A DNA stretch of 64,000 nucleotides from Coriobacteriaceae bacterium (lineage in GTDB: Bacteria; Actinomycetota; Coriobacteriia; Coriobacteriales; Coriobacteriaceae). Each line of letters begins with the position of its first letter. Position 1 is the first letter of the stretch. The stretch covers positions 176,150 to 240,149 of the forward strand of contig JAUNDT010000002.1 of assembly GCA_030525945.1 (NCBI GenBank), given 5' to 3'. Under the pieces are notes generated by a model that saw only the letters and a list, made by a program, of their open reading frames with translations, was not told the origin of the DNA and searched no databases. Position numbers and translations under genes: made by a program. Positions 18,592-28,602 of this stretch are shown here, piece after piece.

Positions 18592-18903
18592 CTAACCCAT
18601 AACCTCGACCTCGACGGACGTGTCGAGGCGAGCGGCAAGGGCTCGAGCGAGCGTGCGGATGGCCTTGATGGTGCGACCGTGACGACCGATAACCTTGGCC
18701 ACATCGCCATCGGCAACGGTGACCTCAATCGTCGAGGAGTTGGACCCGTCAATGACCTCGAGGCTTACGCCATCGGCGTCATCGACGATATTCACAACAA
18801 GATACTCGACCAGATCGGCGATACGGTCGGAAACGAGCTCCTCGGCCTCGATGGCATCGGTGGCCTCATCGGCGAGGGTCTCCGAGATCAGCTCTTCAGA
18901 CAC
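18592..18903 (-). CDS. khpA: KH domain RNA-binding protein (KhpA family)
   Basis: 103 residues: an acidic N-terminal extension of about 28 residues, then a single KH domain with the GxxG loop (GRHGRTIKAIR). KhpA proteins bind RNA and, in Gram-positives, help control cell elongation with KhpB/Jag. No jag gene is visible here. It lies 3 bp after rpsP and 3 bp before rimM. Confidence 0.92.
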   Translation of the reverse strand: MSEELISETLADEATDAIEAEELVSDRIADLVEYLVVNIVDDADGVSLEVIDGSNSSTIEVTVADGDVAKVIGRHGRTIKAIRTLARALAARLDTSVEVEVMG

Positions 18904-18906
18904 CTG

Positions 18907-19239
18907 TTACTCCTCGGAAGCCTCAGCGGCAGCGGCGGCCTCAGCGGCCTCCTTGGCGAGCTGCTTCTTGGACTTCTTGGGGGCAGCGGCGGCCTTCTCG
19001 CCCTCGTTGGCGGCCTTCACCAGAGCGGCGACGGCGTCGGTGAGCTGAGCGCCCTTGGACTGCCAGTCGGCGATCTTCTCAAGGTCGAGGGAGATGGTCT
19101 TGGGGGTGGTCATCGGGTTGTAGCGGCCAACCTCCTCGATGGGGCGACCATCGCGACGGGTGCGGGAATCGGCGACAACGACGCGGTAGTACGGACGCTT
19201 CTTGGAACCGTGACGAGCGAGGCGAATCTTAACAGCCAT
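18907..19239 (-). CDS. rpsP: 30S ribosomal protein S16
   Basis: 110 residues. The conserved core ([20 protein letters not shown], then [14 protein letters not shown]) fills the first 80 residues; an Ala/Lys/Glu-rich tail extends it beyond the usual 80-90. ATG 19239 follows GAAGGAG; the open frame extends 38 codons further into the leader. It heads the rpsP-khpA-rimM-trmD-lepB unit. Confidence 0.97.
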   Translation of the reverse strand: MAVKIRLARHGSKKRPYYRVVVADSRTRRDGRPIEEVGRYNPMTTPKTISLDLEKIADWQSKGAQLTDAVAALVKAANEGEKAAAAPKKSKKQLAKEAAEAAAAAEASEE

Positions 19240-19359
19240 GCTAACTCCTTCTTTTGCGCAGCCAAAGCTGCATTCCTTACCAGGACAAATACCGTGCCCT
19301 ACGACTCGACGGGAAGCATTTGAGACCGGCTTCATAGGAAAAGTCGCAAGCAAAACAGT

Positions 19360-19387
19360 ATCTTATCTGAGTTGCGCGGGAATGCAA
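19360..19387 (-). promoter_or_regulatory. Promoter of the rpsP operon
   Basis: Minus-strand TTGCAT (19382-19387) and TAAGAT (19360-19365) are 16 bp apart. Transcription would start near 19352, giving a leader of about 110 nt before rpsP. Confidence 0.55.
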
Positions 19388-19431
19388 GGGGCGAGAACAT
19401 CTTTCACGCAGCGTACATCGCATGTTTCCCC

Positions 19432-19437
19432 TATACT
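19432..19437 (+). promoter_or_regulatory. -10 box of dinB, probably giving a leaderless mRNA
   Basis: TATACT ends 7 bp before the dinB ATG, so transcription would begin at or next to the start codon. No ribosome site precedes the ATG. No good -35 box and no CGAAC-N4-GTTCG LexA site is visible. Confidence 0.45.
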
Positions 19438-19444
19438 GAAGCGT

Positions 19445-20755
19445 ATGGAAGCATACGAACATACATACGGTAACGGCGAGGCGCCCCTCACGGGCGGTCT
19501 GTTTGGCACGTGGGACGGTCCTGCAATCGGCCTGCTCGATCTCGATGCCTTTTTTGCGAGCGTGGAGCAGCTCGACTATCCGGACTGGCGCGGGAAACCC
19601 GTCATCGTCGGCGGTTCGCCCGAGGCACGAGGCGTCGTGTCAACCGCATCTTATGAGGCCCGCGCATTCGGCGTGCGTTCAGCCATGTCTTCCGCCCAAG
19701 CGAAGCGCCTGTGCCCCCATGCCATCTGGACACCCGGCCATTTTAACCGTTACCGTGAGCTCAGCTGCCGCGTCATGGCGATCCTCTCCGAAGAGACGCC
19801 TTTTGTGGAGCAGGTCTCAATTGATGAGGCGTTTTTCGATATCACGCCGGGTAGATTCAGCTCCGAGCACCCCATCGATATCGCGCGCCGCATACAGGCG
19901 CGCGTGAGCGAACTCGGCATTACCTGCTCCATTGGACTCGGTGTCAATAAAACCGTCGCAAAGATTGCAAGCGAACGAGAAAAACCGCGCGGTCTCACCG
20001 CGGTGCTCCCCGGCACCGAGACCGGCTTTTTGGCACCGCTTCCGGTTCGCGCCATGAGCGGCATCGGGTCGGCCGCTGATGCGGCCCTTCATAGGGCCGG
20101 CATCCGCACCTTAGGCCAGCTCGCTCACGCCGGCGAAGATGCGCTCACGCCGATTTTCGGTATCAACGCAGGGGCCATGCGGCTGCGGGCGGCAGGAAAG
20201 GAGCGCAGCGCCGTGCGCCCCATGGATGCACCCGAAGACGCCAAATCCGTGAGCAACGAGCGGACGTTTTCGAAAGATCTCCTGCGTCTGGAAGACGCCG
20301 AAGCGGCTATCGCGCTGCTGGCGGAATCCGTTGGCGCGCGCATGAGGCGAAAAGGACTCGCCGGGCGCACGGTTACGGTCAAGCTCAGATACTCATTTGG
20401 CGAAGGCCGAACCATACAGCGCAAACTCCCCCACGCAACGGACGACGAGAACGTCTTTGGGCACGCGGCAATCGAGCTGCTGCGCAGCATCTGGACCGAC
20501 GGGACGCGCGTGCGCCTGGCCGGCATTGGGATGAGCGACTTTGCGTCTGAAAACGACACCGTGCAGACCGATTTATTCTGCGAGCTCGATGAGCGCGGGG
20601 CGGTCATGAGTGATAGACGCGACCTAGCCGTAACGCTCGATAAAGTACGGGATAAATTCGGCATCGACGCCGTGCGCTTTGGCAGGGCCGATCGCTTTGA
20701 GCGCGACCTCGTCGACCCCGCCAAGTTCCTCACGCAAAACAAACCAACTGAATAG
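19445..20755 (+). CDS. dinB: DNA polymerase IV (Y-family)
   Basis: Error-prone translesion polymerase, 436 residues. The first catalytic motif LLDLDAFFASVEQ, the second SIDEAFFDIT, and the family segment GLGVNKTVAKIASEREKPRG are intact. A little-finger domain and a C-terminal tail follow. ATG 19445 begins MEAYEHTYGNGEAP; the open frame extends upstream without a ribosome site. It is the only plus-strand gene in the first 40 kb, divergent from rpsP and convergent with rsfS. Confidence 0.94.
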   Translation: MEAYEHTYGNGEAPLTGGLFGTWDGPAIGLLDLDAFFASVEQLDYPDWRGKPVIVGGSPEARGVVSTASYEARAFGVRSAMSSAQAKRLCPHAIWTPGHFNRYRELSCRVMAILSEETPFVEQVSIDEAFFDITPGRFSSEHPIDIARRIQARVSELGITCSIGLGVNKTVAKIASEREKPRGLTAVLPGTETGFLAPLPVRAMSGIGSAADAALHRAGIRTLGQLAHAGEDALTPIFGINAGAMRLRAAGKERSAVRPMDAPEDAKSVSNERTFSKDLLRLEDAEAAIALLAESVGARMRRKGLAGRTVTVKLRYSFGEGRTIQRKLPHATDDENVFGHAAIELLRSIWTDGTRVRLAGIGMSDFASENDTVQTDLFCELDERGAVMSDRRDLAVTLDKVRDKFGIDAVRFGRADRFERDLVDPAKFLTQNKPTE

Positions 20756-20762
20756 CGGTACC

Positions 20763-20800
20763 AAAAAGGACGGGCGACCCCGTTCGGATCACCCGTCCTT
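20763..20800 (-). terminator. Intrinsic terminator of the rsfS operon
   Basis: Inverted repeat aaggacggg/cccgtcctt (20766-20774 and 20792-20800), followed on the minus strand by TTTTT. It lies between convergent dinB and rsfS. Confidence 0.85.
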
Positions 20801-20822
20801 CTCAAGTTTATGCAGTCTGTTT

Positions 20823-21287
20823 TTACAGCTCGACCACAGGAGCATCGGCCCAGAGCTTTTCCAAGCGATAGTACTCGCGCGCCTCAGGCGTGAACGAGTG
20901 GACGATAACGCTGCCGTAGTCCATGAGGATCCAGGTGCGCTCCTCACGGCCCTCGATGGAGAACGGGTGCTCGCCGCACGCCTTGGCGACCTTCTCCTCA
21001 ACCTCATCGACGATGGCGTCGACCATGCGCGTGTTGCTGCCCGTGGCAATGACGAAGTAGTCACACACGTCGGAAAGCTCGGTCAAATCGACAACCGTGA
21101 TATCCTCGGCGCCCTTGAACTCAGCGGCCGAGGCGGCGGCGCGGGCGACCTCAAGTGCGGGCACGCCGGAAGTGGACAGCGAAGCGGCGGCTCGGTCAAC
21201 GGACGCTGCCCCGTCCTCGCCGGGCTCAGTCGTCATACCAAGGGACGAAGCGTAGTCGAGCAGCTGGTCATCAGTCATATCAGTCAT
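20823..21287 (-). CDS. rsfS: Ribosomal silencing factor RsfS
   Basis: Binds L14 and blocks subunit joining when nutrients run out. 154 residues: an N-terminal extension of about 45 residues not typical of the family, then the iojap core with DVCDYFVIATGSNTRMVDA and TWILMDYGSVIVHSFTPEAR. It follows yqeK after 23 bp in the conserved obg-nadD-yqeK-rsfS order. Confidence 0.94.
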   Translation of the reverse strand: MTDMTDDQLLDYASSLGMTTEPGEDGAASVDRAAASLSTSGVPALEVARAAASAAEFKGAEDITVVDLTELSDVCDYFVIATGSNTRMVDAIVDEVEEKVAKACGEHPFSIEGREERTWILMDYGSVIVHSFTPEAREYYRLEKLWADAPVVEL

Positions 21288-21310
21288 GAAATACCTTTCA
21301 CATCACAGCG

Positions 21311-21904
21311 TTAGCGCTTTGCTGCGTACGAATTATAAATGTCAATAGCAGTGGGGTACAGATATCGGCCAGTCGAAATCACATATACCAGACCTTGCGC
21401 AAAAGTCTGGAAGAAGAGCTCCTCGAGCGCTGCGTTCCCAACAAACGCGCGCAGGCGCTCGGCATAATCACCGTAGCGCCCCGGCTCAATGGCGTCGGCA
21501 ACGAACACCACCATATCGAGCGGCGTCATATCGAGGGCACCGAGCGTATGGCGAGCCACAGCCTGGCAGACCCGATCCGAAATGCCCGGGAAGATATGGG
21601 GGAGCTCATGCGCGGCAACAGGACCGTGCAAAAGACCGACCGCTGCGGTCGGAGAACCCACAACGTTCACACCGTACTGAGCGGCACGGGTGAGCAGCTC
21701 ATGGTCATCCACAACCTTATCCCAGTCATGCACCAGGCCCGCGAGAACGGCTTCAAACTCGTCGACATCGTAGGCTTGAGCAAGACGGGCGCACGTGCGC
21801 GCAACGCCGAGGCTGTGCTCATAGCGCCGTGGTTTGTCCTTCATGCGCACCTGAAGCATCTCGCGAACATGCTCAAGTTGAGCGCGCTGCTCATCGGAAA
21901 TCAT
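21311..21904 (-). CDS. yqeK: HD-domain hydrolase YqeK (Ap4A hydrolase type)
   Basis: 197 residues. The HD-domain motifs RYEHSLGVARTCARLA and LVHDWDKVV are present, with a late H-T-L-G-A and VFVADAIEPGRYGDYAERLR. Family members split diadenosine tetraphosphate symmetrically to two ADP. The ATG at 21904 overlaps the nadD TGA (ATGA) and has GGGGGAG 8 bases upstream; an in-frame GTG at 21913 sits too close to that site. Confidence 0.92.
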   Translation of the reverse strand: MISDEQRAQLEHVREMLQVRMKDKPRRYEHSLGVARTCARLAQAYDVDEFEAVLAGLVHDWDKVVDDHELLTRAAQYGVNVVGSPTAAVGLLHGPVAAHELPHIFPGISDRVCQAVARHTLGALDMTPLDMVVFVADAIEPGRYGDYAERLRAFVGNAALEELFFQTFAQGLVYVISTGRYLYPTAIDIYNSYAAKR

Positions 21905-22572
21905 CGTCGGCACTCCCCCTTCGGCTCATACAGATGGTTTTTAAGAATGTATCCCATGACGGATTCGCTCGTGAGATACCGCACGCTTTTTCCCACGCTC
22001 ACGAGCTCGCGGATATTCGACGAGCTGATAGCCAGTGCGGGTATCTCAATATAGCGAACATCGAAATCGATTCCGGAGGCGGCTATGTGTGCCCGAGCGG
22101 TGTCGATATCGTACCCGGGGCGCGTTGCGGCAATAAGCGTTGCGAGCGACGCGACGCGCTGGGCATCATGCCAGGCGAGAATATCCATGATAGCGTCGGC
22201 TCCGGTGATGAAGTAGAGCTCGACATTGTCCGGATAATGCTCGCGAAGGGCGCTCAAGGTGTCGACCGTATAGGTAACACCGGGACGGTCGATCTCGAAC
22301 CTGCTCGGATAAAAGGCGGCGTTGGCCGCAGTGGCGAGCACCGTCATTGCATAGCGGTCCTCCGCATCGCTCACCGACCGATCCTGTTTGAAAGCCGGCG
22401 AGCCTGCAGGCATGAAGAGCACGAGGTCCAAATCGAGGGCCTCGCGCGCCTGCTCAGCGGTAACCAAATGACCGTAGTGAATGGGGTCGAAGGTGCCGCC
22501 CATGATACCGAGACGATAGGTCTTGTGCGCATCGGCGCCCAAAGGCGGGAGCAGGCGCGTCGACAGGCCCAC
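21901..22572 (-). CDS. nadD: Nicotinate-nucleotide adenylyltransferase
   Basis: Makes nicotinate adenine dinucleotide in NAD synthesis. 223 residues. The nucleotidyltransferase motif GIMGGTFDPIHYGH is near residue 22, and the C-terminal ISSSNIRE box is intact. The start is GTG, one base after the obg stop codon. The downstream neighbour yqeK overlaps by 4 bp. Confidence 0.95.
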   Translation of the reverse strand: MGLSTRLLPPLGADAHKTYRLGIMGGTFDPIHYGHLVTAEQAREALDLDLVLFMPAGSPAFKQDRSVSDAEDRYAMTVLATAANAAFYPSRFEIDRPGVTYTVDTLSALREHYPDNVELYFITGADAIMDILAWHDAQRVASLATLIAATRPGYDIDTARAHIAASGIDFDVRYIEIPALAISSSNIRELVSVGKSVRYLTSESVMGYILKNHLYEPKGECRR

Positions 22573-22573
22573 C

Positions 22574-24010
<1,437 letters not shown>

Positions 24011-24031
24011 TCAAAAGGACATTGTACACAA

Positions 24032-24065
24032 AGAGGCCCTTGGCACGTGCGTGCTAAGGGCCTCT
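24032..24065 (-). terminator. Hairpin after rpmA (probable terminator)
   Basis: agaggccctt/aagggcctct arms (24032-24041, 24056-24065) with an inner gcac/gtgc extension. On the minus strand the stem is followed only by TTTGTGT, so it may be a partial terminator between rpmA and obg. Confidence 0.65.
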
Positions 24066-24093
24066 GAAGATGCAAATGCAAAAAGGGTGAGGA

Positions 24094-24351
24094 TTACGCC
24101 TCGACGACCGGAAGGACGTTCACGCGGTGCTTGATGCCCTTGGTGAACTTGACCTTGCCCTCGACCAGAGCGAAGAGGGTGTCGTCCTTGCCACGACCGA
24201 CGTTCTCGCCGGGGTGGATGTGGGTGCCGCGCTGGCGGACGAGAACCTCGCCGGCCTTCACGGTCTGACCGTCAAAACGCTTGGTGCCCAGACGCTGGCC
24301 GCGGGAATCGCGACCATTGCGGGAGGAACCGAGACCTTTTTTGTGTGCCAT
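24094..24351 (-). CDS. rpmA: 50S ribosomal protein L27
   Basis: 85 residues. Core sequence [20 protein letters not shown] and the [20 protein letters not shown] segment. It starts directly with MAHKKG, without the N-terminal extension cleaved by Prp in Firmicutes. It follows rplU after 42 bp. Confidence 0.97.
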   Translation of the reverse strand: MAHKKGLGSSRNGRDSRGQRLGTKRFDGQTVKAGEVLVRQRGTHIHPGENVGRGKDDTLFALVEGKVKFTKGIKHRVNVLPVVEA

Positions 24352-24393
24352 GTCAGGTACCTGCTCTCTACTTACTTAGACGTATCTTTGCGT

Positions 24394-24762
24394 CTACTCG
24401 GCGACAGGAGCCTCGGGCTCCTCAACCTTGGTGGTCTTCTTAGCAGCACGCGAGGTCGCCTGGACCTTGGTGATCTTGATCTTGGTGAGCTGCTGACGGT
24501 GGCCCTTGAGACGGTGATAGCGCTTGCGCTTGTGGAACTTGTAGACGAGCTGCTTCTCGCCCTTGAACTGCTCCAGGATCTCAGCAGTGACCTTAGCCTT
24601 AGCGAGCTTGGCAGGATCCGTGACGATCTTCTTGCCGTCGTTCAGGAAGAGAACCTCGAGCTCGACCTTGGTGCCGGCCTCGCCCTCGATCTTCTCGACG
24701 GTGATGACGTCATCGGTGGCGACTTTATACTGCTTGCCGCCAGTAGAAACGATTGCGTACAT
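24394..24762 (-). CDS. rplU: 50S ribosomal protein L21
   Basis: 122 residues. It begins MYAIVSTGGKQYKV and contains the conserved GEKQLVYKFHKRKRYHRLKGHRQ block, with an added acidic tail (VEEPEAPVAE). ATG 24762 has AAGGG 7 bases upstream; the ATG 15 bases further up belongs to the leader. Confidence 0.97.
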   Translation of the reverse strand: MYAIVSTGGKQYKVATDDVITVEKIEGEAGTKVELEVLFLNDGKKIVTDPAKLAKAKVTAEILEQFKGEKQLVYKFHKRKRYHRLKGHRQQLTKIKITKVQATSRAAKKTTKVEEPEAPVAE

Positions 24763-24800
24763 GTTCTTGCCCTTCATGCATCAGTTGTGCAACAGTCGGT

Positions 24801-24829
24801 ATGGTATCAGGTGAATTATGGCGCGTCAA
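24801..24829 (-). promoter_or_regulatory. Promoter of rplU-rpmA
   Basis: Minus-strand TTGACG (24824-24829) and TACCAT (24801-24806) are exactly 17 bp apart. Transcription would start near 24794, about 30 nt before rplU. Confidence 0.75.
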
Positions 24830-24858
24830 CGTATGATTGCGACGTCTCGCCTGCATAT

Positions 24859-25695
24859 TCACAGGTTCGACAAAGCATCACTCGCCATGCGCGCCGAAAG
24901 GCTGCCCGCGGGCACCTCAAGTTCACGCCCAAGAGGGTGAGCCACGCCGGCTTCATCGGCTATGCGCTGGGAACGCCGCTCGACATTGTACCCCTCGAAG
25001 AGCGTCAGTGACTGAATTCCCGTAGAAACGATATCTTCGTCAACTCCGGGATCAAGGCCGCGCAGGGCCTGGTCGACCGCCGCCACGATGATCTCGGGAC
25101 GCAGCGACCCGTCGTTGTCGCAGTGCGTAACGAGCTCAAGCCAAAGAGCGCCCGTGTTCGAAGGTGCAACCGAAGCGCTCTTGAGAAGCTTGGAAACATC
25201 GAGCGTTTTGGTCTTCTTGCCGCGCCGGTACGGAATCTGCGCACCTTCCGAGCGCCACGTATCGGCGATGGCGGCAACCTCAGGGCAGCTCACGCTGGTG
25301 CCAGACGCCGGTTGAAGCTCAAGAAGGTAGTGCACTTCGTTGATCTCCGCCGTAAGGGCCGGCCGGCGCAGTTCCACGTATCCCGCGGCGATCGGGCGAA
25401 GGTCGACGGGCGCGGCTTCCTGGAGCTGGGCAAGCGCGCGCTCGGCGGGAATGAGCTCGGTCAGGTAGACATCGAAATACTCCGCCGTAGAAGAGGTGCC
25501 CACCGGCAGTGCCGAGGTATAGGCGATACGCATGTGCGGAGAGAAGCCCTGCGTAACCGCATACGGCAGCTTCGCGCGACGCACAACTTGCTCAACGGTG
25601 TGAATCAACTCCAGGTGCCCCAGATACTTGAGGCGACCCAACTTGGGGTACGCCACACGGAGACGAAAGAGCGTCGGCTCGGATGCGGTCATCAT
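24859..25695 (-). CDS. DUF2344 / TIGR03936 radical-SAM-linked protein
   Basis: 278 residues matching the family that always neighbours a B12-binding radical SAM protein: opening FRLRVAYPKLGRLKYLGHLE, then KLPYAVTQGFSPHMRIAY and ALPVGTSSTAEYFDV. Its function is unknown; an RNA-modification partner role has been suggested from its linkage to rplU/rpmA and RNase E/G. Here RNase E/G is missing and the gene is followed by the rplU promoter. The ATG overlaps the preceding stop (ATGA). Confidence 0.88.
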   Translation of the reverse strand: MMTASEPTLFRLRVAYPKLGRLKYLGHLELIHTVEQVVRRAKLPYAVTQGFSPHMRIAYTSALPVGTSSTAEYFDVYLTELIPAERALAQLQEAAPVDLRPIAAGYVELRRPALTAEINEVHYLLELQPASGTSVSCPEVAAIADTWRSEGAQIPYRRGKKTKTLDVSKLLKSASVAPSNTGALWLELVTHCDNDGSLRPEIIVAAVDQALRGLDPGVDEDIVSTGIQSLTLFEGYNVERRSQRIADEAGVAHPLGRELEVPAGSLSARMASDALSNL

Positions 25696-27569
25696 GCGCG
25701 CTCACCCACCAATACGTTGTCGGCTTTCAGGGTCGGGCACACGCCGCAGCCCGTACAGGACTCGCGCGTGCAATCGGGCGTCGTGATGCCCTCAAGCGAG
25801 CGGCGATACTCACGCAGCAGATAGCCGCGCGACACGCCGGGGCTGACGTGCTCCCACGGCAGGCGCCAATCGAGCTCAAACGATTGCTGGGCCGTGGCAC
25901 GCAGATCGATCCCCAGATCCGCGGCGGCCTCTTCCCAGCGCTCGAGTGAGAACTGCTCAGTCCAGGCATCGAAGCGCTGCCCGCGACGCCAGGCGCCCTC
26001 GATAAGCGGCGCGATGTCGCGGCCACCGCGGCTCATGACCGCCTCGATGAGCGAGGTCTCAGCATCATGGCAGTGGATGCGGACCGCGCGATTCTTAACG
26101 GAGCGGAACAAGAGCTGCTGACGGCGCTTGACCTCGGCGTCGTCGAGCTGGGGGCACCACTGGAACGGCGTGTGGGCCTTGGGGATAAACACCGAGACGG
26201 AGATGGACACGGAGATGCCGCCGCGCTGCTCCTTGGGGACGACCTCGCGCGCGATCTCAAGCGTATGGTCCGCGAGCTCGGCAATCGCGACGATATCATC
26301 GTCGGTCTCGCCGGGCAGGCCCATCATAAAGTAGAGCTTCACGCGGCGCCAGCCGGCCTCGAACGCGGCACGCGTTGCACGCTCGAGGTCCTCCTCGGTA
26401 ACGTTCTTGTTGATGATGTCGCGCATGCGCTGACTTCCCGCCTCGGGCGCGAAGGTAAGTCCGCCCTTCTTCTCACCCGCCACCGCGGCCGCCATATCAA
26501 CGCCGAAGGAATCGAGGCGCTGGGACGGAACGGAAATAGAGATGCCCGTATCGCCCAGGCGCTTATTCAAGCGTGTGAGAATCTCGGCGCACTTGGAGTG
26601 ATCTGTGGTGGAAAGCGAATTGAGGGAAACCTCGTCGTAACCCATGTGGGCAAGGCCGCAGGTAACAGCCGAGACGATCTGGTCGGCGGAGCGCTCGCGC
26701 ACAGGGCGATACGTCATGCCGGCCTGGCAGAAGCGACACCCGCGGGCGCAGCCGCGCAGCGCCTCGACGCAAAGGCGATCCTGAACGATCTGCATGTAGG
26801 GAACAACGGCCTGGGGCACGGGATTCGTCGCGCCGAAGTCCTTCACCACGCGCTTGTATACGATGGGCAGGACATCCTCGCCCTCGCGAGGAACCGTGTA
26901 GCCATGGGCCGAGCAGGGCTCATCGTGGCGCACCTCGTAGAGCGAAGGCACGTACACGCCACCGACCTTTGCGAGCTCGCGAAGCATCTGCGCGCGCGGA
27001 ACGCCGGCGTCACGCAGCTCGCGGTGGCGCTGGCAGAACTCGACGATCTGCTCCTCGCCCTCGCCGATCATCATACAGTCGAAAAACGGCGCGAGCGGCT
27101 CGGGGTTATACACCGAGGGGCCACCGCAGATCACGATGGGATCGTCCTCGCCGCGATCGGCGGCATAGAGCGGAATCCCGGCGAGATCCAGGCCCTCAAG
27201 ATAGTTGGTGCATGCCATCTCATGCGGGACGTGAAAGCCCACGACATCGAAAGAGGCAATAGGGGCCGCACCCTCGAGGGACAGCAGCGGAATACCCGCG
27301 GCGCGCATCTCGTCTGCCATATCGACCCACGGAATGTACCCGCGCTCGCATGACAAACCGTCGGCCTCGTTGAGGTTGCGATACAGGATCGCAATACCCT
27401 GGTTGGGCAGGCCGACCTCGTATACGTCCGGGTAAATGAGAACGCACCGGTGCTCAGCCTCGGGTTTGTACAGCGCGCCCCACTCATGATCTATGTAGCG
27501 CGTGGGCTTCTCGACGCGCGCCAGCAGCGGCTCGAGTTCAGAGAAGCGATTTTCGTAGACGGCTCTCAT
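25692..27569 (-). CDS. B12-binding-domain radical SAM protein, TIGR03960 family
   Basis: About 625 residues. An N-terminal cobalamin-binding-like domain (ALYKPEAEHRCVLIYPDVYE) precedes a radical SAM core with CVEALRGCARGCRFCQAGM holding the CxxxCxxC cluster. A C-terminal extension includes CTRESCTGCGVCPTL, a cysteine-rich segment that may hold a second cluster. The reaction is unknown. The ATG at 27569 lies 10 bases after AGGAG; the ATG at 27578 sits too close. It overlaps DUF2344 by 4 bp, so the two probably act together. Confidence 0.88.
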   Translation of the reverse strand: MRAVYENRFSELEPLLARVEKPTRYIDHEWGALYKPEAEHRCVLIYPDVYEVGLPNQGIAILYRNLNEADGLSCERGYIPWVDMADEMRAAGIPLLSLEGAAPIASFDVVGFHVPHEMACTNYLEGLDLAGIPLYAADRGEDDPIVICGGPSVYNPEPLAPFFDCMMIGEGEEQIVEFCQRHRELRDAGVPRAQMLRELAKVGGVYVPSLYEVRHDEPCSAHGYTVPREGEDVLPIVYKRVVKDFGATNPVPQAVVPYMQIVQDRLCVEALRGCARGCRFCQAGMTYRPVRERSADQIVSAVTCGLAHMGYDEVSLNSLSTTDHSKCAEILTRLNKRLGDTGISISVPSQRLDSFGVDMAAAVAGEKKGGLTFAPEAGSQRMRDIINKNVTEEDLERATRAAFEAGWRRVKLYFMMGLPGETDDDIVAIAELADHTLEIAREVVPKEQRGGISVSISVSVFIPKAHTPFQWCPQLDDAEVKRRQQLLFRSVKNRAVRIHCHDAETSLIEAVMSRGGRDIAPLIEGAWRRGQRFDAWTEQFSLERWEEAAADLGIDLRATAQQSFELDWRLPWEHVSPGVSRGYLLREYRRSLEGITTPDCTRESCTGCGVCPTLKADNVLVGERA

Positions 27570-27674
27570 GGTCGCCATACTCCTATCAAATACTCAACCG
27601 ATATATGTACAAGAAGTGCGAGCGGAACTGTGGGACGCTGGTCCCAAGCAATGTCGCGAACGGAAGTGCATGGG

Positions 27675-28559
27675 CTAGGCGGCGTCGGGACGCGTGAACA
27701 GGCTCGCACCGCGGCGAACGCCCGCACGTACCATGTCGTTCACCCGGTCATAGCTCACGTCCCGCTCATACCACGCGCAGAGCGCTCGACCCATCGCATA
27801 GGTGCCCGCTCCCGCAATCAGCGCCTTGGGAACAAAACCCATGCGCCCGAAGCGCCGGGAAGCAACGCGGGCAACACCGCGCAGCGCGAGGGCGCCTGCG
27901 ACAACAGCGGCACCGTCGTAGACGCGATCAAGCCGGAGCGGTTTTCCGAAAACCGCCGCAAGTCGAAGCATCATGCCGAGCTGCGCAAGCGTCATAACTG
28001 GGAAATCCGCACCGGGAATAAAGAACAGGGCCCCCGTAGCCATATTGCTCACAACGGCATCCGAGAGAATCTTGTTGACCGCGGCGATGCGCATGAAGGG
28101 AAAATTGGCCGCAAAAGACGTCGCCTTGTCAGTTCGCGCCAAAATCCAACGAGCGAGCGAGCCCAACAGATGGGTGGCATCCGTAGCCGCAACCAAACCG
28201 AGCATGCGCGTATCCTGCGTGATAAACGGAACCTCGACACTCGACTCGGCAAGCACAACCGTAGGGATACCGGCAACGACGAGCTCTAGAACACGGTCTT
28301 GGACATAGGCACCGCCACATGTAAGGACAAGCGCGATATCCGTGTCGGGCTTAGGCACAAGAGGTATCGCGTCCACACGGGCAACGCGCACAACCGCCGA
28401 GATTCCCTGTGGAACGAAGGCATCTCGTACCGTATTGACCAAAAACGGCGTCGCGCTCGCATCGACGTACACCGAAACGCGAACAGGCGCCTCGGCATCT
28501 CCTTGAATGGACGCCCCGAGCTTAGCGGCATTCACAACGGAATCTAATGGGATTCTCAT
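27675..28559 (-). CDS. Uncharacterised DUF697-like membrane-associated protein
   Basis: 294 residues. The first half looks like a Rossmann-type P-loop domain that lacks a Walker motif (VSVYVDASATPFL, then DIALVLTCGGAYVQD and GIPTVVLAESSV). The second half resembles DUF697/YcjF (AAVNKILSDAVVSNMATGAL, then IPGADFPVMTLAQLGMML) with amphipathic or membrane helices. This could be a GTPase-derived protein that has lost nucleotide binding. GAGGGGAG precedes the ATG. It follows rodA on the same strand. Confidence 0.6.
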   Translation of the reverse strand: MRIPLDSVVNAAKLGASIQGDAEAPVRVSVYVDASATPFLVNTVRDAFVPQGISAVVRVARVDAIPLVPKPDTDIALVLTCGGAYVQDRVLELVVAGIPTVVLAESSVEVPFITQDTRMLGLVAATDATHLLGSLARWILARTDKATSFAANFPFMRIAAVNKILSDAVVSNMATGALFFIPGADFPVMTLAQLGMMLRLAAVFGKPLRLDRVYDGAAVVAGALALRGVARVASRRFGRMGFVPKALIAGAGTYAMGRALCAWYERDVSYDRVNDMVRAGVRRGASLFTRPDAA

Positions 28560-28602
28560 AGCTCACGCTCCCCTCTTGCTTCACCTTCAACAGATCGCAG
28601 CA

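Noticed and set aside
24859..27569. RNase E/G expected between DUF2344 and rplU
   Set aside because: Only 96 bp separates them; no RNase E/G gene is present, consistent with RNase Y and J.
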